A stretch of 64,000 nt of DNA from Acrocarpospora catenulata. Lineage in GTDB: Bacteria > Actinomycetota > Actinomycetes > Streptosporangiales > Streptosporangiaceae. Below are positions 1 to 10,500 of this stretch, piece by piece. The position numbers and the translations under genes are program-made. The stretch covers positions 1 through 64,000 of the forward strand of contig NZ_JAHCST010000008.1 in the NCBI RefSeq assembly GCF_018476525.1, written 5' to 3'. Numbering within the stretch: the first letter of the stretch is position 1; the number at the start of each line of letters is the position of its first letter. Below the pieces are notes generated by a model. It was not told the origin of the DNA, searched no databases, and was given only the letters and a program-made list of their open reading frames with translations.

Positions 1-649
1 GGGTACGGCTTACGCTCGGTCACCCGGCCATCCCAGCACAGCAGACCCCACCGGCCGGCGGTAACGCTACAAATCCATGCGATCACATAGCGACATCACA
101 GGCATATGCTCGCGCAACGCACTCTGAGACCTGTCCCCTCCGTGACGTGCGTGCCGGTCTCCTGGTCGGCAGGTGCGGAGCTCACGGGAAAGTCCAAGGG
201 CCCCTGTTCCGTCCGGGGGTTACAGGCGAGGGGAAGGCTGGGCATGGGGCGAACGCCAGTGAATCCTTGCTGATGCTTCGTGAGAAAAGCACTCCGGGGC
301 GGGTCGTTGTGATCCGGGGTGACAGGGACCGGCCGTTGAGAGGCGGCAGGCGACAGCTGATGATGCACCTCAGCTGCATGGACACCGCCGTCCCCGGAGT
401 ACAGAGGACGCCCGACCCCAGCCGCATCTCACGCGAGCGGAACATGGAAACCTCGTCAGGGTCCGGCCGTGAGCCGGTAAGCCGACTGCAAGGAGGGCCC
501 AACCCCCTGGCGGGACAGGATGCCCAAGAAGCCAATGCCGGCGGCCGAAAGGCAGCGGGAAGGCGGGACCAGATGAGTGGTTCCTCCGCCGCTCGTCCCG
601 TTCAACCGGCCGGATACCCGCGGGTGCGGGACGCGAAAGCGGGGCTGAC

Positions 650-2145
650 GTGGGCAGGTGGATCTTTGAAGAGCGGACTGCGGTGAACGCCGGAACCGAA
701 GGACAAGTTGGACACCTCACGGTGAACGGACCAGAGGGCCTCGCGCTCGCGGATCCCGCTGAGGTCGAGTGGGACTCGATCGATTGGGCGGCCTGCGAAC
801 GGGAGGTACGGCGGATGCGGCAGCGGATCTTCAAGGCGACACGGGAAGGGGACTGGCGCAAGGCCAGGAACCTGCAGAGGCTGATGCTGCGCAGCCGGGC
901 GAACGCGCTGATCGCGGTCCGCCAGGTGACGCAGCGCAACGCTGGGCGCAAGACCGCCGGGATCGATGGGGAAGTCGCGCTGACATCCTCGACCAGGGCC
1001 GGGGTGGCCGAACGTGTCATGGCCACCCGCAGTACTTGGCGGCCCCTCGCGGTCAGGCGCGTGCACATACCGAAGGCTTCCAACCCTGCGAAGCTGAGGC
1101 CACTCGGCATCCCCGTGATCTTGGACCGATGCCATCAGGCGCGAGTCCGGAACGCGTTGGAGCCCGAATGGGAGGCCCAGTTCGAGCCTCGATCGTATGG
1201 GTTTCGGCCGGGCCGAGGCTGCCACGACGCGATCGGCGCGATCTACCAGGCATGCAAGGGCCCTCGGGCCAAACGGGTCTGGGCGCTGGATGCGGACCTG
1301 GCGGCGGCATTCGATCGGATCGACCACGACCGGCTTTTGACGGCGCTCGGTGACTTCCCCGCCCGGGAGATGATCCGAGGCTGGCTGAAGGCCGCTACCG
1401 AGCCAAGCTGCTGATCAAGCCGAGCCGACCGGCGATCGGGCGGCTCCGGAAAAGGCTCGCCACCGAGATGCGCCGCCTGCGCGGCGCGAACGCGGCGGCG
1501 GTCATCATGACGCTCTCTCCGGTCATCCGGGGATGGGCGGCCTACTACCGGGGCGTGGTGGCGTCCAGGGTGTTCGCCAGCCTGGACAACTACGTGTGGA
1601 CGCTCACCTACAAGTGGGCCAAGCGCAGCCACGGCAACCAGTCCCGACGCTGGATCGCCAACCGGTGTTACGGCAAGTTCAACCGGTTCCGAGACGACCA
1701 CTGGGTGTTCGGAGACCGCGTGAGCGGCGGCCACCTGGCCAAGTTCTCCTGGACCGGCATCGACCGGCATGTCATCGTCAAGGGCGCGGCGTCCCCCGAC
1801 GACCCTGCCCTGGCCGACTACTGGGCCAAACGACGGCAACGGGTGAAACCTCCGCTGGATGAGTACACGCTCTGCCTGCTCACCAGGCAGAACGCGCGGT
1901 GCCCGCTCTGCGGAGACCACCTGTTGACCGCCGACCAACCACCACAATCGCCCCGAGAATGGGAACGATGGTGGCAGCAGGTCACCCGGAAGGCGATAGC
2001 CGCCAGCTACCTCACCCACCACCGGGAACCCGGCCCGCCCGGCGACATCCGAACACGCCTCGTGCACACCACTTGCCAGCGCAAGCGCCACGAGCGCAGG
2101 CAAGGACCAGCTCAGCCACCCGGATCGCCCTCGCGATCTGCTTGA
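650..2145 (+). pseudogene. Group II intron reverse transcriptase/maturase with catalytic-core deletion
   Basis: The first part (650-1414) carries the N-terminal RT blocks, including LGIPVILDRCHQ and the motif A region DADLAAAFDRIDHDRL. Translation then meets a stop in an unrelated frame. The C-terminal part resumes in another frame from about 1402 (AKLLIKPSRPA) and continues through 2145 with maturase domain X (VIRGWAAYYRG) and an HNH-like zinc region (CPLCGDHL...THHRE...HTTC). The segment normally holding the YADD active site, well over 100 residues, is missing between the two parts. A deletion near 1395-1402 therefore removed the polymerase core and shifted the frame. The protein should be dead as a reverse transcriptase. 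The start may be 650 or GTG 683. Confidence 0.85.
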
Positions 2146-2222
2146 GCCGTGTGCCGCGACGAGTGGCACGCACGGTTCTGAGGGGGCCCTGGATGAGCAA
2201 TCATCCGGGGCTACCCGGCGAC
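2144..2222 (+). ncRNA. Group II intron domains V and VI
   Basis: GAGCCGTGTGCC (2144 on) pairs with the later CACGCACGGTTC in the standard 34-36 nt domain V fold, with the catalytic AGC-like triad at its base. The GC-rich hairpin after it (GGGGCCCTGGAT...ATCCGGGGCTACCC) fits domain VI. The branch-point A cannot be assigned with certainty. These domains are intact although the intron protein is not. Confidence 0.75.
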
Positions 2223-3593
2223 TACCGCCTCCAGCCACAAGATCGTCGTGTCATCGGACGGACGGGGAATCCTCAGCCAGGCCGGTGGACTGCTTCTGAT
2301 CGAGACCCTGCGCGTCAGCGGCCTAAGACAGAACTTGTCACAGGCTCTGTCCCGATGGCGCAAGCCCCGGGCGGTGCACGACCCCGGAAAGATCATCACG
2401 GATCTAGCGGTCACCCTCGCGCTGGGCGGGGACTGCCTGGCCGATGTGGCGGTGCTGCGCTCCTCACCGGAGCTGTTCGGGCCGGTGGCCTCCGACCCCA
2501 CGGTCTCCCGCCTGATCGCCGCGCTGGCCGAGGCCGGACCAACAGCATTACGCCTGATCCGCGCAGCGCGGGCGGCGGCGCGGGAACAGGTCTGGAAGCT
2601 GGCGGGAGAACACGCACCGGGCGCGGGCGGCGCGCTGATCCCGGTGGACCTGGACGCCACCATCGTGATCGCGCATTCGGACAAGGAATCAGCGGCGCCG
2701 ACCTGGAAGAAGAGTTTCGGATTCCATCCGATGACCGCGTTCATCGATCACGGCACGGGCGGGACCGGCGAGGCCGCGGCGCTGCTGCTGCGCAAAGGCA
2801 ACGCCGGCGCCAACACCGCCGCCGATCACATCACGGCCGGCCGCCTGGCCCTTAACCAAATCCCCGCGCGCCTGCACAGACAAGTTCTCATCCGCACCGA
2901 CTGCGGAGGCGGCACCCACGAGTTCCTGAACTGGGTGAACGCCCGCCGCCTGAAGTACTCGATCGGCTTCAACTGACCGAGGACATCTGCGCCGCGATCC
3001 TGGCATTGCCGAAGGATGCGTGGGAGGTCGCCTACGACGCCGGCGGCGGTGTCCGGGACGGGGCGTGGGTGGCGGAGCTGACCGGCATGCTGGACCTTTC
3101 CTCCTGGCCGAGGGGGATGCGCGTCATCGTCAGGAAAGAGCGCCCGCACCCGGGCGCTCAGCTGCGCTTCACCGATATCGACGGGCACCGCTTCACCTGT
3201 TTCGTCACCGGCACGCGCCCGGGCGGCGGCCGAGGTCAGCTCGCCGACCTGGAACTGCGGCACCGGCGCAGGGCCCGCTGCGAGGACCGGATCCGATCGG
3301 CCAAGGACACCGGGCTGCGTAGTCTGCCGCTGCACGGTTTCGCCGCCAACCAGGTCTGGCTTGAACTGGTCGCCTTGGCCTGTGAGCTGATGGCCTGGAC
3401 CCAGATGCTGGCCCTGCACGATGACCCGGCCCGCCGGTGGGAGCCCAAACGGCTGCGGCTGCGCCTGTTCTCCGCGGCTGGACGCCTGGTCAGGGGCGGG
3501 AGAAGAATCCGGCTCCGCCTGGCCGGGCAGTGGCGGTGGGCCGGTTTGATCGCCGCCGCGATCACCCGCCTGCAGACCCTGCCCTCACCCTGA
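2221..3593 (+). pseudogene. IS1380-family transposase, frameshifted
   Basis: This is a DDE transposase of the IS1380 family. The N-terminal part reads SHKIVVSSDGRGILSQAGG, then WRKPRAVHDPGK, LGGDCLADVA and IPVDLDATIVIAHSDK. It stops at 2974-2976 after YSIGFN. The remainder continues in another frame from about 2975 (TEDICAAILALPKDAW, then GMRVIVRKERPHPG, then the C-terminal LRLRLFSAAGRLV) to 3593. The second copy in this window (20.75-21.32 kb, minus) reads GFTLTEDI across the same point, so one base is lost here (TTCAACTG instead of TTCACCCTG). The N-terminus abuts the 3' end of the group II intron. Copies of the whole element elsewhere in the genome are likely but not visible here. Confidence 0.9.
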
Positions 3594-4382
3594 CCGACAC
3601 CCGACCGTCCCGACAACCCCAGGAAGGAGCACAGGGCCGGGCTCGTGGAACCCCGCCCACCCGACGCGATAGTCGGGCCGCCGGGCTGACCGGCCACTGA
3701 AAATCATCAGCTGGACAGTCCGCTACGCGACCCGGCCAACCTCACGAAACATCGAGGCTAGCCAAGAGCCAATAGGCGGCAGGCGGCCGTCAAAATGATG
3801 ACTTATCCTAATATAACGCCTTCCTGTTCTACTTTGATCTCTCGCTGTAACGCCGCCGGCTGGGAGGCCACTGCGGTGCCACCTCCGGGCGCGCGAGGTA
3901 TCCGACGGCGGTGATCTGCGGCGAAACGCCTAGGCAACAGGGATTTTCTAGTTAGTCGATCTTGGTCTGTCGTCCCCCAGGGGAGGACTCCCCTGGGGCC
4001 GCCGTGGTGGGCTGCTGGGGTGATGCTGGTCGGGGTTCCAATGCTCGCCGGGCTGCTCACAGGTCTCCTCTGGTGTTTCCAACTGTCTGCCGGGGTCAGA
4101 AACTCCGCTGGTAGAAGCGGGGTTCACGGTTTCCAAGAAAGTTTCTTTCGGAAACTCCTTTACTTGCCCTCCGTTCTGAGGTGACAGTGCTCACGAAGGC
4201 ACTCAGATCGACCCTGGCTCAGGGAGGTGTATTTACAGTGCACACGCATCCATTTGACAGATGATCATGTCGTGCGAGCAGGTGCGCGGTTGATCCGCAA
4301 GTTTCATCCGGCTGCCGCGCCCGCGCCGACCAGAACGCCATTCTTTCGACAGAGAATGCGATGGATAGGGCATCATGAAGTC
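3594..4382. other. Intergenic stretch between IS1380 and the STAND gene
   Basis: About 790 bases without a supportable gene. The first 100 or so should be the right end of the IS element, but I could not identify its terminal repeat. Around 3795-3840 there is a markedly AT-rich patch for this genome. The only clear structure is the inverted repeat at 4129-4155, listed separately. The promoter of the STAND gene must lie in this stretch. Confidence 0.6.
4129..4155. promoter_or_regulatory. Imperfect palindrome upstream of the STAND gene
   Basis: GTTTCCAAGAAA, a central G, then TTTCTT-TC-GGAAAC form a nested inverted repeat of 27 bases with one 2-base interruption. It lies about 230 bp upstream of the XRE-STAND start. 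It could be an operator for that protein or simply a hairpin; function is inferred from position only. Confidence 0.3.
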
Positions 4383-6638
4383 ATGGCGAAACTCCCCACT
4401 CAATTCGGCCCTGAGCTGCAACGTCTTCGTCGTGCAAAGGAAAGGACGCAGGAGGAGCTGGCGAGGGCGGTCGGCTATCACAAGAGCTACATCAGCAGAA
4501 TGGAGAACGGTAGGGTCGCGATCAGCCCTGAGTTGGCACAGAGTCTGGACGAGGCGCTGGGAGCGGGTGGCGCGCTGATGTCCCTGGTTCCTTCTCCGGC
4601 CCGCCGTCCCGCGCAGGGGCTGGTCAGCCTCCCCCCTTCCACGCAGTGGTTCGTGGGACGTTTCAGGGAACTGGCCCAGCTGACCTCCTTCCTCCACGAC
4701 AAGAGCCGCGCGAACATCTGCCTGGTCACCGGGATGGCTGGAGTCGGCAAAACCGCTCTCGCCCTTGAGGCCGCGTGGAAGTCTGTTTGCTCCTTCGCCG
4801 ACGGCACGCTCCAGCTCGACTTCGGCGCACACACCCCGGGCGTCCCCGAACTCAGCGAGTACGACGCGCTTGGCACCTTGCTCAGGCTGCTCAACGTGCA
4901 CAGCGAGGACATCCCGGTGGACCGGGCGGGCCGCATCGCGCTCTATCAGGACAGCATGCGAGGCAGACGCATGGTGATCATCTTGAACAATGTGGGAAGC
5001 GCCGCCCAGGTGAAGGCTCTGTTACCGGCCGAGTCGGGCTGCCGGCTGATCATCACCAGCCGCAACCGGTTGATCAGTCTCGACGAGGCTGTGCAAATCC
5101 CCCTCGCGGAGCTGACCCAGGAAGAGGCGGTCATGCTTTTTCGCGCGACAGCCGGACCTCGGACGGAGGGGGTGGCGGCTCCCCTGCTGGCCCACATCGT
5201 CGACTTCTGTGGGCGGCTCCCGCTCGCCCTCCGCATCACCGCCGCGCGCTTCGGCCTCAACACCCAGTGGACCCTCCAAGCGTTCGCGCAGAGCTTCGCC
5301 GAGGACATGCCCCGCATCGAGGCCATCAACGACGGAGATCGCAGCGTCGCCGGTGCCCTCGCGATGTCCTTCGACGAGCTGAGGGAGACTGATCGCCGTC
5401 TGTTCGCGCTGCTCGCGCTGTACCCAACGCGCGAAATCCCGCTCTCCAGCATCGCCGCCCTCTCGGGCGTCACCCTCGGCCAGGCTCGCAACTCCTTGGA
5501 TCGACTCTGCGAAGCCAATCTCGTGTCCTACGAAACCGCAGACCGCGTCGTCATGCACGATCTGGTGCGGGAGTTCGCCTGCGACAAGGCCCTGACCGGT
5601 CTGGCGACATCGGACCACGACGCCGCATTGTTGCGGCTCCTCGACCATAACCTGGTACTCGCCGAAGCGTGCGGAAGGCTCATTGATCCGCATCGCCACC
5701 GGCCGCTGACGGCCGAAACATCCGCTCACCTGCGGACCGAGATCAGCGACCGAGCTCTGGCGTTGGACTGGTTCCACACAGAGTGGCCCGCCCTGGTCGA
5801 GCTGTGCAAAACGGCCGCTGTACGAGGGTTTCACCGTCGGTGCTGGCAACTCGCCTTCGCATTACGCGACTATTTTTTCGTCGCGAAGCTCTGGGCGCAG
5901 TGGATCGAGACGCATCAGGCCGCAGTCAGGTCGGCGCGTGCGGCCGGTGCCGACGACGTCCTGGCGGTCGCGCTGAACAGTCTCGGCATCGCCCACGTCG
6001 ACCAGGGCGATTTCGCCTCGGCGGTCGGCCATTACGAGGAGGCCCTGAGACTTTTCCGCCACTTGGGGGATGAGCACGGACAAACGAGCGCCCTATCCAA
6101 TCTTGCCTGGGCCTCCTTCTACTTGGGCGACTACGAGAGCGCACTCCGCGAACTGCAGCTGGCCTTGGCCTCCTACCGAAAGCTGGGCAATCTGCGGAAC
6201 GCCGCGATCACCCTCCGTGCCATCGTCCTGGCCGAGACCGAACTCGCAGACTATCGGGATGCTGTGGAACGGGGCCAGGAGGCGCTGACCGAGTTCCAGC
6301 GACTTGATCTTCCTCTGGACATCGTGATGTCGCTCAACTGCATCGCCTGGGCCTACTTCAATTGGGGCGCCTTCGACGCCGCTGCCGACTATTACCGACA
6401 GGCCAAGGAACTGGCCGAGGATTCCGGCAGCCGATACGAGACCGTTCGGGCGCTCACCGGCCTGGGAAACGTCGCCGCGGCCTCCGAACGCTTCCAGGAA
6501 GCACTCGCCGAGTGGGCGCGAGCCGACTCCCTCCAACAATCTCTGGAACCGACCGTGATCGGAGAGGCGAGACTCCGGTCGTGGATGCAGCAGCCCGGTC
6601 AGATCGTCGAGGTGACCGATGGACGTCAGAGCCATTGA
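4383..6638 (+). CDS. XRE-NB-ARC-TPR protein (STAND NTPase)
   Basis: This 751-residue protein has three parts. An N-terminal XRE-type helix-turn-helix lies at about residues 8-60 (LQRLRRAKERTQEELARAVG, then SYISRMENG). An NB-ARC-type NTPase follows, with Walker A GMAGVGKT (Lys123), a Walker B-like RRMVIILNN near 200 and a sensor-like CRLIITSRN. C-terminal TPR repeats run from about 520 to 740 (for example NSLGIAHVDQGDFASAVGHY and NLAWASFYLGDYESA). This is the layout of STAND signalling ATPases, which use the TPR array to sense a ligand and oligomerise on ATP binding; actinobacterial members can be regulators of the AfsR/DnrI type or defence sensors. ATG 4383 is chosen because it directly precedes the HTH; the reading frame is open further upstream. 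The downstream gene overlaps it by 20 bp, so the two are co-transcribed. Confidence 0.85.
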   Translation: MAKLPTQFGPELQRLRRAKERTQEELARAVGYHKSYISRMENGRVAISPELAQSLDEALGAGGALMSLVPSPARRPAQGLVSLPPSTQWFVGRFRELAQLTSFLHDKSRANICLVTGMAGVGKTALALEAAWKSVCSFADGTLQLDFGAHTPGVPELSEYDALGTLLRLLNVHSEDIPVDRAGRIALYQDSMRGRRMVIILNNVGSAAQVKALLPAESGCRLIITSRNRLISLDEAVQIPLAELTQEEAVMLFRATAGPRTEGVAAPLLAHIVDFCGRLPLALRITAARFGLNTQWTLQAFAQSFAEDMPRIEAINDGDRSVAGALAMSFDELRETDRRLFALLALYPTREIPLSSIAALSGVTLGQARNSLDRLCEANLVSYETADRVVMHDLVREFACDKALTGLATSDHDAALLRLLDHNLVLAEACGRLIDPHRHRPLTAETSAHLRTEISDRALALDWFHTEWPALVELCKTAAVRGFHRRCWQLAFALRDYFFVAKLWAQWIETHQAAVRSARAAGADDVLAVALNSLGIAHVDQGDFASAVGHYEEALRLFRHLGDEHGQTSALSNLAWASFYLGDYESALRELQLALASYRKLGNLRNAAITLRAIVLAETELADYRDAVERGQEALTEFQRLDLPLDIVMSLNCIAWAYFNWGAFDAAADYYRQAKELAEDSGSRYETVRALTGLGNVAAASERFQEALAEWARADSLQQSLEPTVIGEARLRSWMQQPGQIVEVTDGRQSH

Positions 6639-7584
6639 CGTCATCCGGGAGCTGAAGACCCTCCGCCAGGGCTTCGCTTTCGGCGATCCGGGAGTCACGA
6701 AGCGGATCGGACCGGCCTTGAGCCAGTGCGCCGGGGTGACGTCCGATGACGGGCCCAACCAACAGAGTAGGAAGATCTATTCCTTCCTTCTCCGCATGGC
6801 AGAGAGGCTGCCGCCGGCCGCGGCGGAGCTGAGCAGGTGGGGGCTCGCCCTGGAACGCGGTAGTGGATGGCGGCTTGAACGACGGGTGAAGCACGTCTCC
6901 CGCACGCTGCGCTGCCATCCCCGTACCGTCCACCGTCGGCTCAACAGTGCGCTCGAGCACCTGGCGTACGAGATCACGACCTCTCCGCTGGCCGGACAGC
7001 ACGTCTCAGGTGACGGACCCTGGCAGCTCGAGTGGCTGAAAACCAGCGTCCTGATCACGTCTTCGCAGGTTGAGATAGTGGAGGAGCGCGGCATCGTCAG
7101 CCGCCGCGACGGCCTGGTCGACATCGACCAGTCCTATTCTCTGGCGGACTCATACATTGCCGAGTTGGACTTCGAGGTGCTTCGTGGCGGTACCCGACTG
7201 GCCCAGGAAAGGCTGTCCACCACCAGAACCGGCTTCCGAGTACGGCTATCGCGACCGCTCCAGCAGCATGAGGGCCATGAACTGGCCATCAAGGTCGTGA
7301 TGAACGGCGGAACGATGCCCTTCTACGTCTGCACTCCGCGATACCCGTGTGCCCGTTTCGAACTCACCGTTCGTTTCGCCGCCTTCCGTCCGGGTCTGCT
7401 GTGGGTCGTCGACAACGAGTTGCCACTTGAAGTAGGTGACCCCTTGCGTTGCGACGGTGTGGTCCGGCTCAACGAGGAAGGCGAGGCTACGGTCGCCTTC
7501 GCCGGATTGGAGGCCAACCGTTCCTACGGTCTTGCGTGGCTGGACCGGATGACCAGCCATCAATCATCTGTCGGCGGCATCTGA
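6619..7584 (+). CDS. Hypothetical protein with HTH-like segment, partner of STAND gene
   Basis: A 321-residue protein of no family I can name. A basic helical segment around residues 90-115 (RTLRCHPRTVHRRLNSALEHL) looks like a sigma-region-4 or LuxR-like helix-turn-helix. The C-terminal half is rich in predicted beta strands, with repeated short hydrophobic stretches (HELAIKVVMNGG, ARFELTVRFAAF). The start overlaps the end of the STAND gene by 20 bp, and the two likely form a sensor-regulator pair. The 3' end overlaps the convergent caspase-helicase gene by 25 bp. Confidence 0.7.
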   Translation: MDVRAIDVIRELKTLRQGFAFGDPGVTKRIGPALSQCAGVTSDDGPNQQSRKIYSFLLRMAERLPPAAAELSRWGLALERGSGWRLERRVKHVSRTLRCHPRTVHRRLNSALEHLAYEITTSPLAGQHVSGDGPWQLEWLKTSVLITSSQVEIVEERGIVSRRDGLVDIDQSYSLADSYIAELDFEVLRGGTRLAQERLSTTRTGFRVRLSRPLQQHEGHELAIKVVMNGGTMPFYVCTPRYPCARFELTVRFAAFRPGLLWVVDNELPLEVGDPLRCDGVVRLNEEGEATVAFAGLEANRSYGLAWLDRMTSHQSSVGGI

Positions 7585-10500
7585 CCATCCGACTCAGCTT
7601 CCTGCTCCATCGCTTCCTTGGCCCGTTCTGCCGCCGCCAGCACGCCCTGGAGCAGGTCGTCGTCCTCCAGGCAAGTCCTGAGGACTGCAGGATCCGCAGC
7701 CAGGACCCCCTCCACCGAAGTGAAGCCTTCGCGGATGAGCCGCAGGTAGGCGACCCGTGGCAGCCGAACCTCCGACGCCCGGGCGATCGGAACCAGACTG
7801 CCCCGGATGCCTTGTTCGAGTTGCGTGGGCAGGGTGTCCGGCAGCATCCCGAAGTCGGCGGCTGGATTCACACACATCGCGATCTCGATGACGGCGTTCA
7901 TGAAATCGGCTGCGCGCTGGGCCGCCTGCCGTATGGGATGGGTGTGCACATCCTCATACGGCGAGCTCAGGCTGACCCTCTGCTCGATCTGAGTGAGAAG
8001 GACGCCTTGAGTCCACATGAAACAAGCCACGCTCCGCCGTGCCCTGGAGATGTAGGAATCGCCTTCTACGGGCTCGATCGACATACGTTTCAGAATCGTG
8101 TCGGCGACTCGCTTGCCGCGCATGTCGTTCGTCAGTTGCTGCAGCTTTCGAGGCTGGCCGTTCGGAGCTGTGAATCGTTTGTCCTCCAATTCCTTCGCGA
8201 GCTGTGCCGCGCAGATGAGCGTCATCCTGCTCATCGCGTCCAGGGGCACCTCCGCAAGGGCTTCGGCGAGAATGGTGACCGATTCAACGCTCAACCCCGT
8301 ACGCGCGGCGATGGCGCCGAGCTGCGTGAGAGCGAGGCCAGATCCGGCTGCCCGCACCAATCCCGCCTTGCGCAGGCTGGTCAGCGCAGCTTCGATGCGC
8401 TCCTCGGAAAAGGGGAAGGTCATGGCTTCCCCACCGGTCTGGAACGAGGCGAACGTGGACCTCAGGAAGTCGCGGACGTCGACGGGCCGGCTGCTGGGGC
8501 CCGCGATGATCGACAGGATCGTGTCACGCAGATCTTTGACATCGTCCCGCATGGCCGAGCGGAGAGGATCGGGCTCAGCCTGGATGTATGTCTCCACTTT
8601 TCTGATGGCGTCGCGTTCGTTGGCCGCGACGATGTACGCGTGCCCCTCCGCCTTCCACCCAGTACGCCCGGCGCGGCCCGCCATGTTGTCGTATTCGGAC
8701 ACGGAATAGCGTTGGCCACTAGGATGCTCCAGTTCGCAGACGATCACGGAGTCCGCAGGAAGATTCACGCCCAGGGCCAGCGTGGTGGTGGCGATGAGCA
8801 CGCGGATTTCGCTGTCCGCGCGCCGGTAGGACTTTTCGATCACGCGACGCACGTCCTCGTCGAGATCGGAGAGGTGGAAGGCGACGCCGCCGCCAAGGCA
8901 GTCACGTAGCTGCTCTTCGAGTCTGCCTTCGTCTCCGCGAGGAAGTGCCGCGAGTGTCGTCTCGGCCGATGCGAAACCAAGGTGGCGTGCCAGCTCTCGC
9001 GCGAGGTTCCGGGCGGCTCTGCGTGTGCTGCGGAAGACGATGACCTGGTCGTTCCGCTCACCACCGGTCAGGTGCTTGACGAGACGGATGACTAGGTTGT
9101 CCCCGTCGGCGTCGCCGAGGTTGGGGAGGTGGTCGCGTTGCTGCTTTCCATCCTCGCTGATCGAGAGGAGCCCACCGCCTGGCCAGACCATGCCCTCGCG
9201 GAGTGGAGTCGGCCGCTCCTCGCTTGCCACCAGCGCGGCACCGAGCCATTCCGCGAGTTCGCCGCATCCCTTGATCGAGGTGGTCAACCCGATCACCTGT
9301 GGTGCGTCTTCCCGATCCAGGCGGGGTCGCGCCCAGGTGAGCAGCATCTCCAGTTGTGGCCCGCGATCGGGAAGCATGATCGACTGAATCTCGTCGACCA
9401 CGAGGAGGTTGATGCGGGAGAACAGATCAGGGCGCGTGTGCAGGAGGCCGATGAACTTCTCGTAGGTGCAGACTGCCAGGTCGAACTTCCCGGCCAGCAA
9501 CTCACTCACCTGGTCACGCAGTTCGCCTGTGGCGCGAACCGTTCTGATGCCGCTCGTCTGGTAGTCCATGACGAAGCGCTCGTACTGCTCGTTGACCAGG
9601 GCCCGGGTCGGCAACAGGAACACCGCGCGGCCGCCTTGGGCGACCGAGCGGATCGCGGCCATCTCTCCGATCATGGTCTTACCGGATGAGGTGGGGGCGC
9701 TGACCACGAGATTCTGGCCGCTGAACAACTCGCCCATGTTGACGGCTTCGAGTTGAAGCGTGTTGAGCTTCGGCATCCGTGTTTTCCACACGGCGATCAC
9801 TTGATCGGGGAGGCCGAGCTTGGCGAGGCTGCTAAACACGGGGGTGGCCGCCTGCAGGGCCGTACCCTGCATCAGATCGTTGTACCTGGGGCCCTTCGTG
9901 AACTTGGGGATTCGTATCTCGTCGTCGATCTGCGCACTCAGCGTCGGGTTCTGCTCGATTCCCCTCGGCAGGCGAGGGTGCGCCGACACCCTCCTCATGA
10001 CGGACGAGGCCACATGCAGCAGCGAGATCTTGTCTCGTTCCACCGGCACGCCCTCGCCGAGCAGGCCCTGGATGAAGTAGTGGGTGAGCAGTCCGTGGTT
10101 GGTGCCCCTGCCCTCGTACGCGATCTGTCCCTCGCCTGAGGCGGCGAGCACTAGGCGACCCCGACCGGTGATCCTTCCCAGCACCTGTTCGACATTCGGC
10201 CCTCCAGCCCTCGCACCGTCCTCGTCTACCCGCCGCGAGACCGCCTTGGCAAGCTCCCCGCCGACGAAGCAGCAGTCCAGCATGACGAGGACCCGCCGAG
10301 CAGTGATCTTGGATACCTCCTCGACGAAGAGCTCCAAGGGGATCGCAGAATCGTGCATATCGTTGATATTCGCATCATGGGGTACTAACTCACCACTCGT
10401 GGAGCCATGTCCAGAAAAGGCGATTACGACCGTGTTGTCGTGTGTGCTATCACATGCGAGGTGTCGTATTTCTGTCAGTATTTTTTCCTTGGTAGCTTCC

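Larger units (their letters stand above)
147..2222 (+). mobile_element. Group II intron with broken intron-encoded protein
   Basis: The 3' end is recognisable. A domain V hairpin (2144-2179) starts GAGCCGTGTGCC and closes CGCACGGTTCT. A domain VI hairpin follows (about 2180-2217), and the intron would end in the usual AY at 2221-2222. GTGYG-type 5' ends are possible at 147 or 173, so the left boundary is uncertain. The 470 bases before the ORF have the look of a structured domain I, including the AACATGGAAACCTCGT stretch. The element sits directly against the 5' end of an IS1380 transposase, so it probably inserted into that IS. The reverse transcriptase ORF inside is disrupted, so the intron can move only if a protein is supplied in trans. 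Confidence 0.8.
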
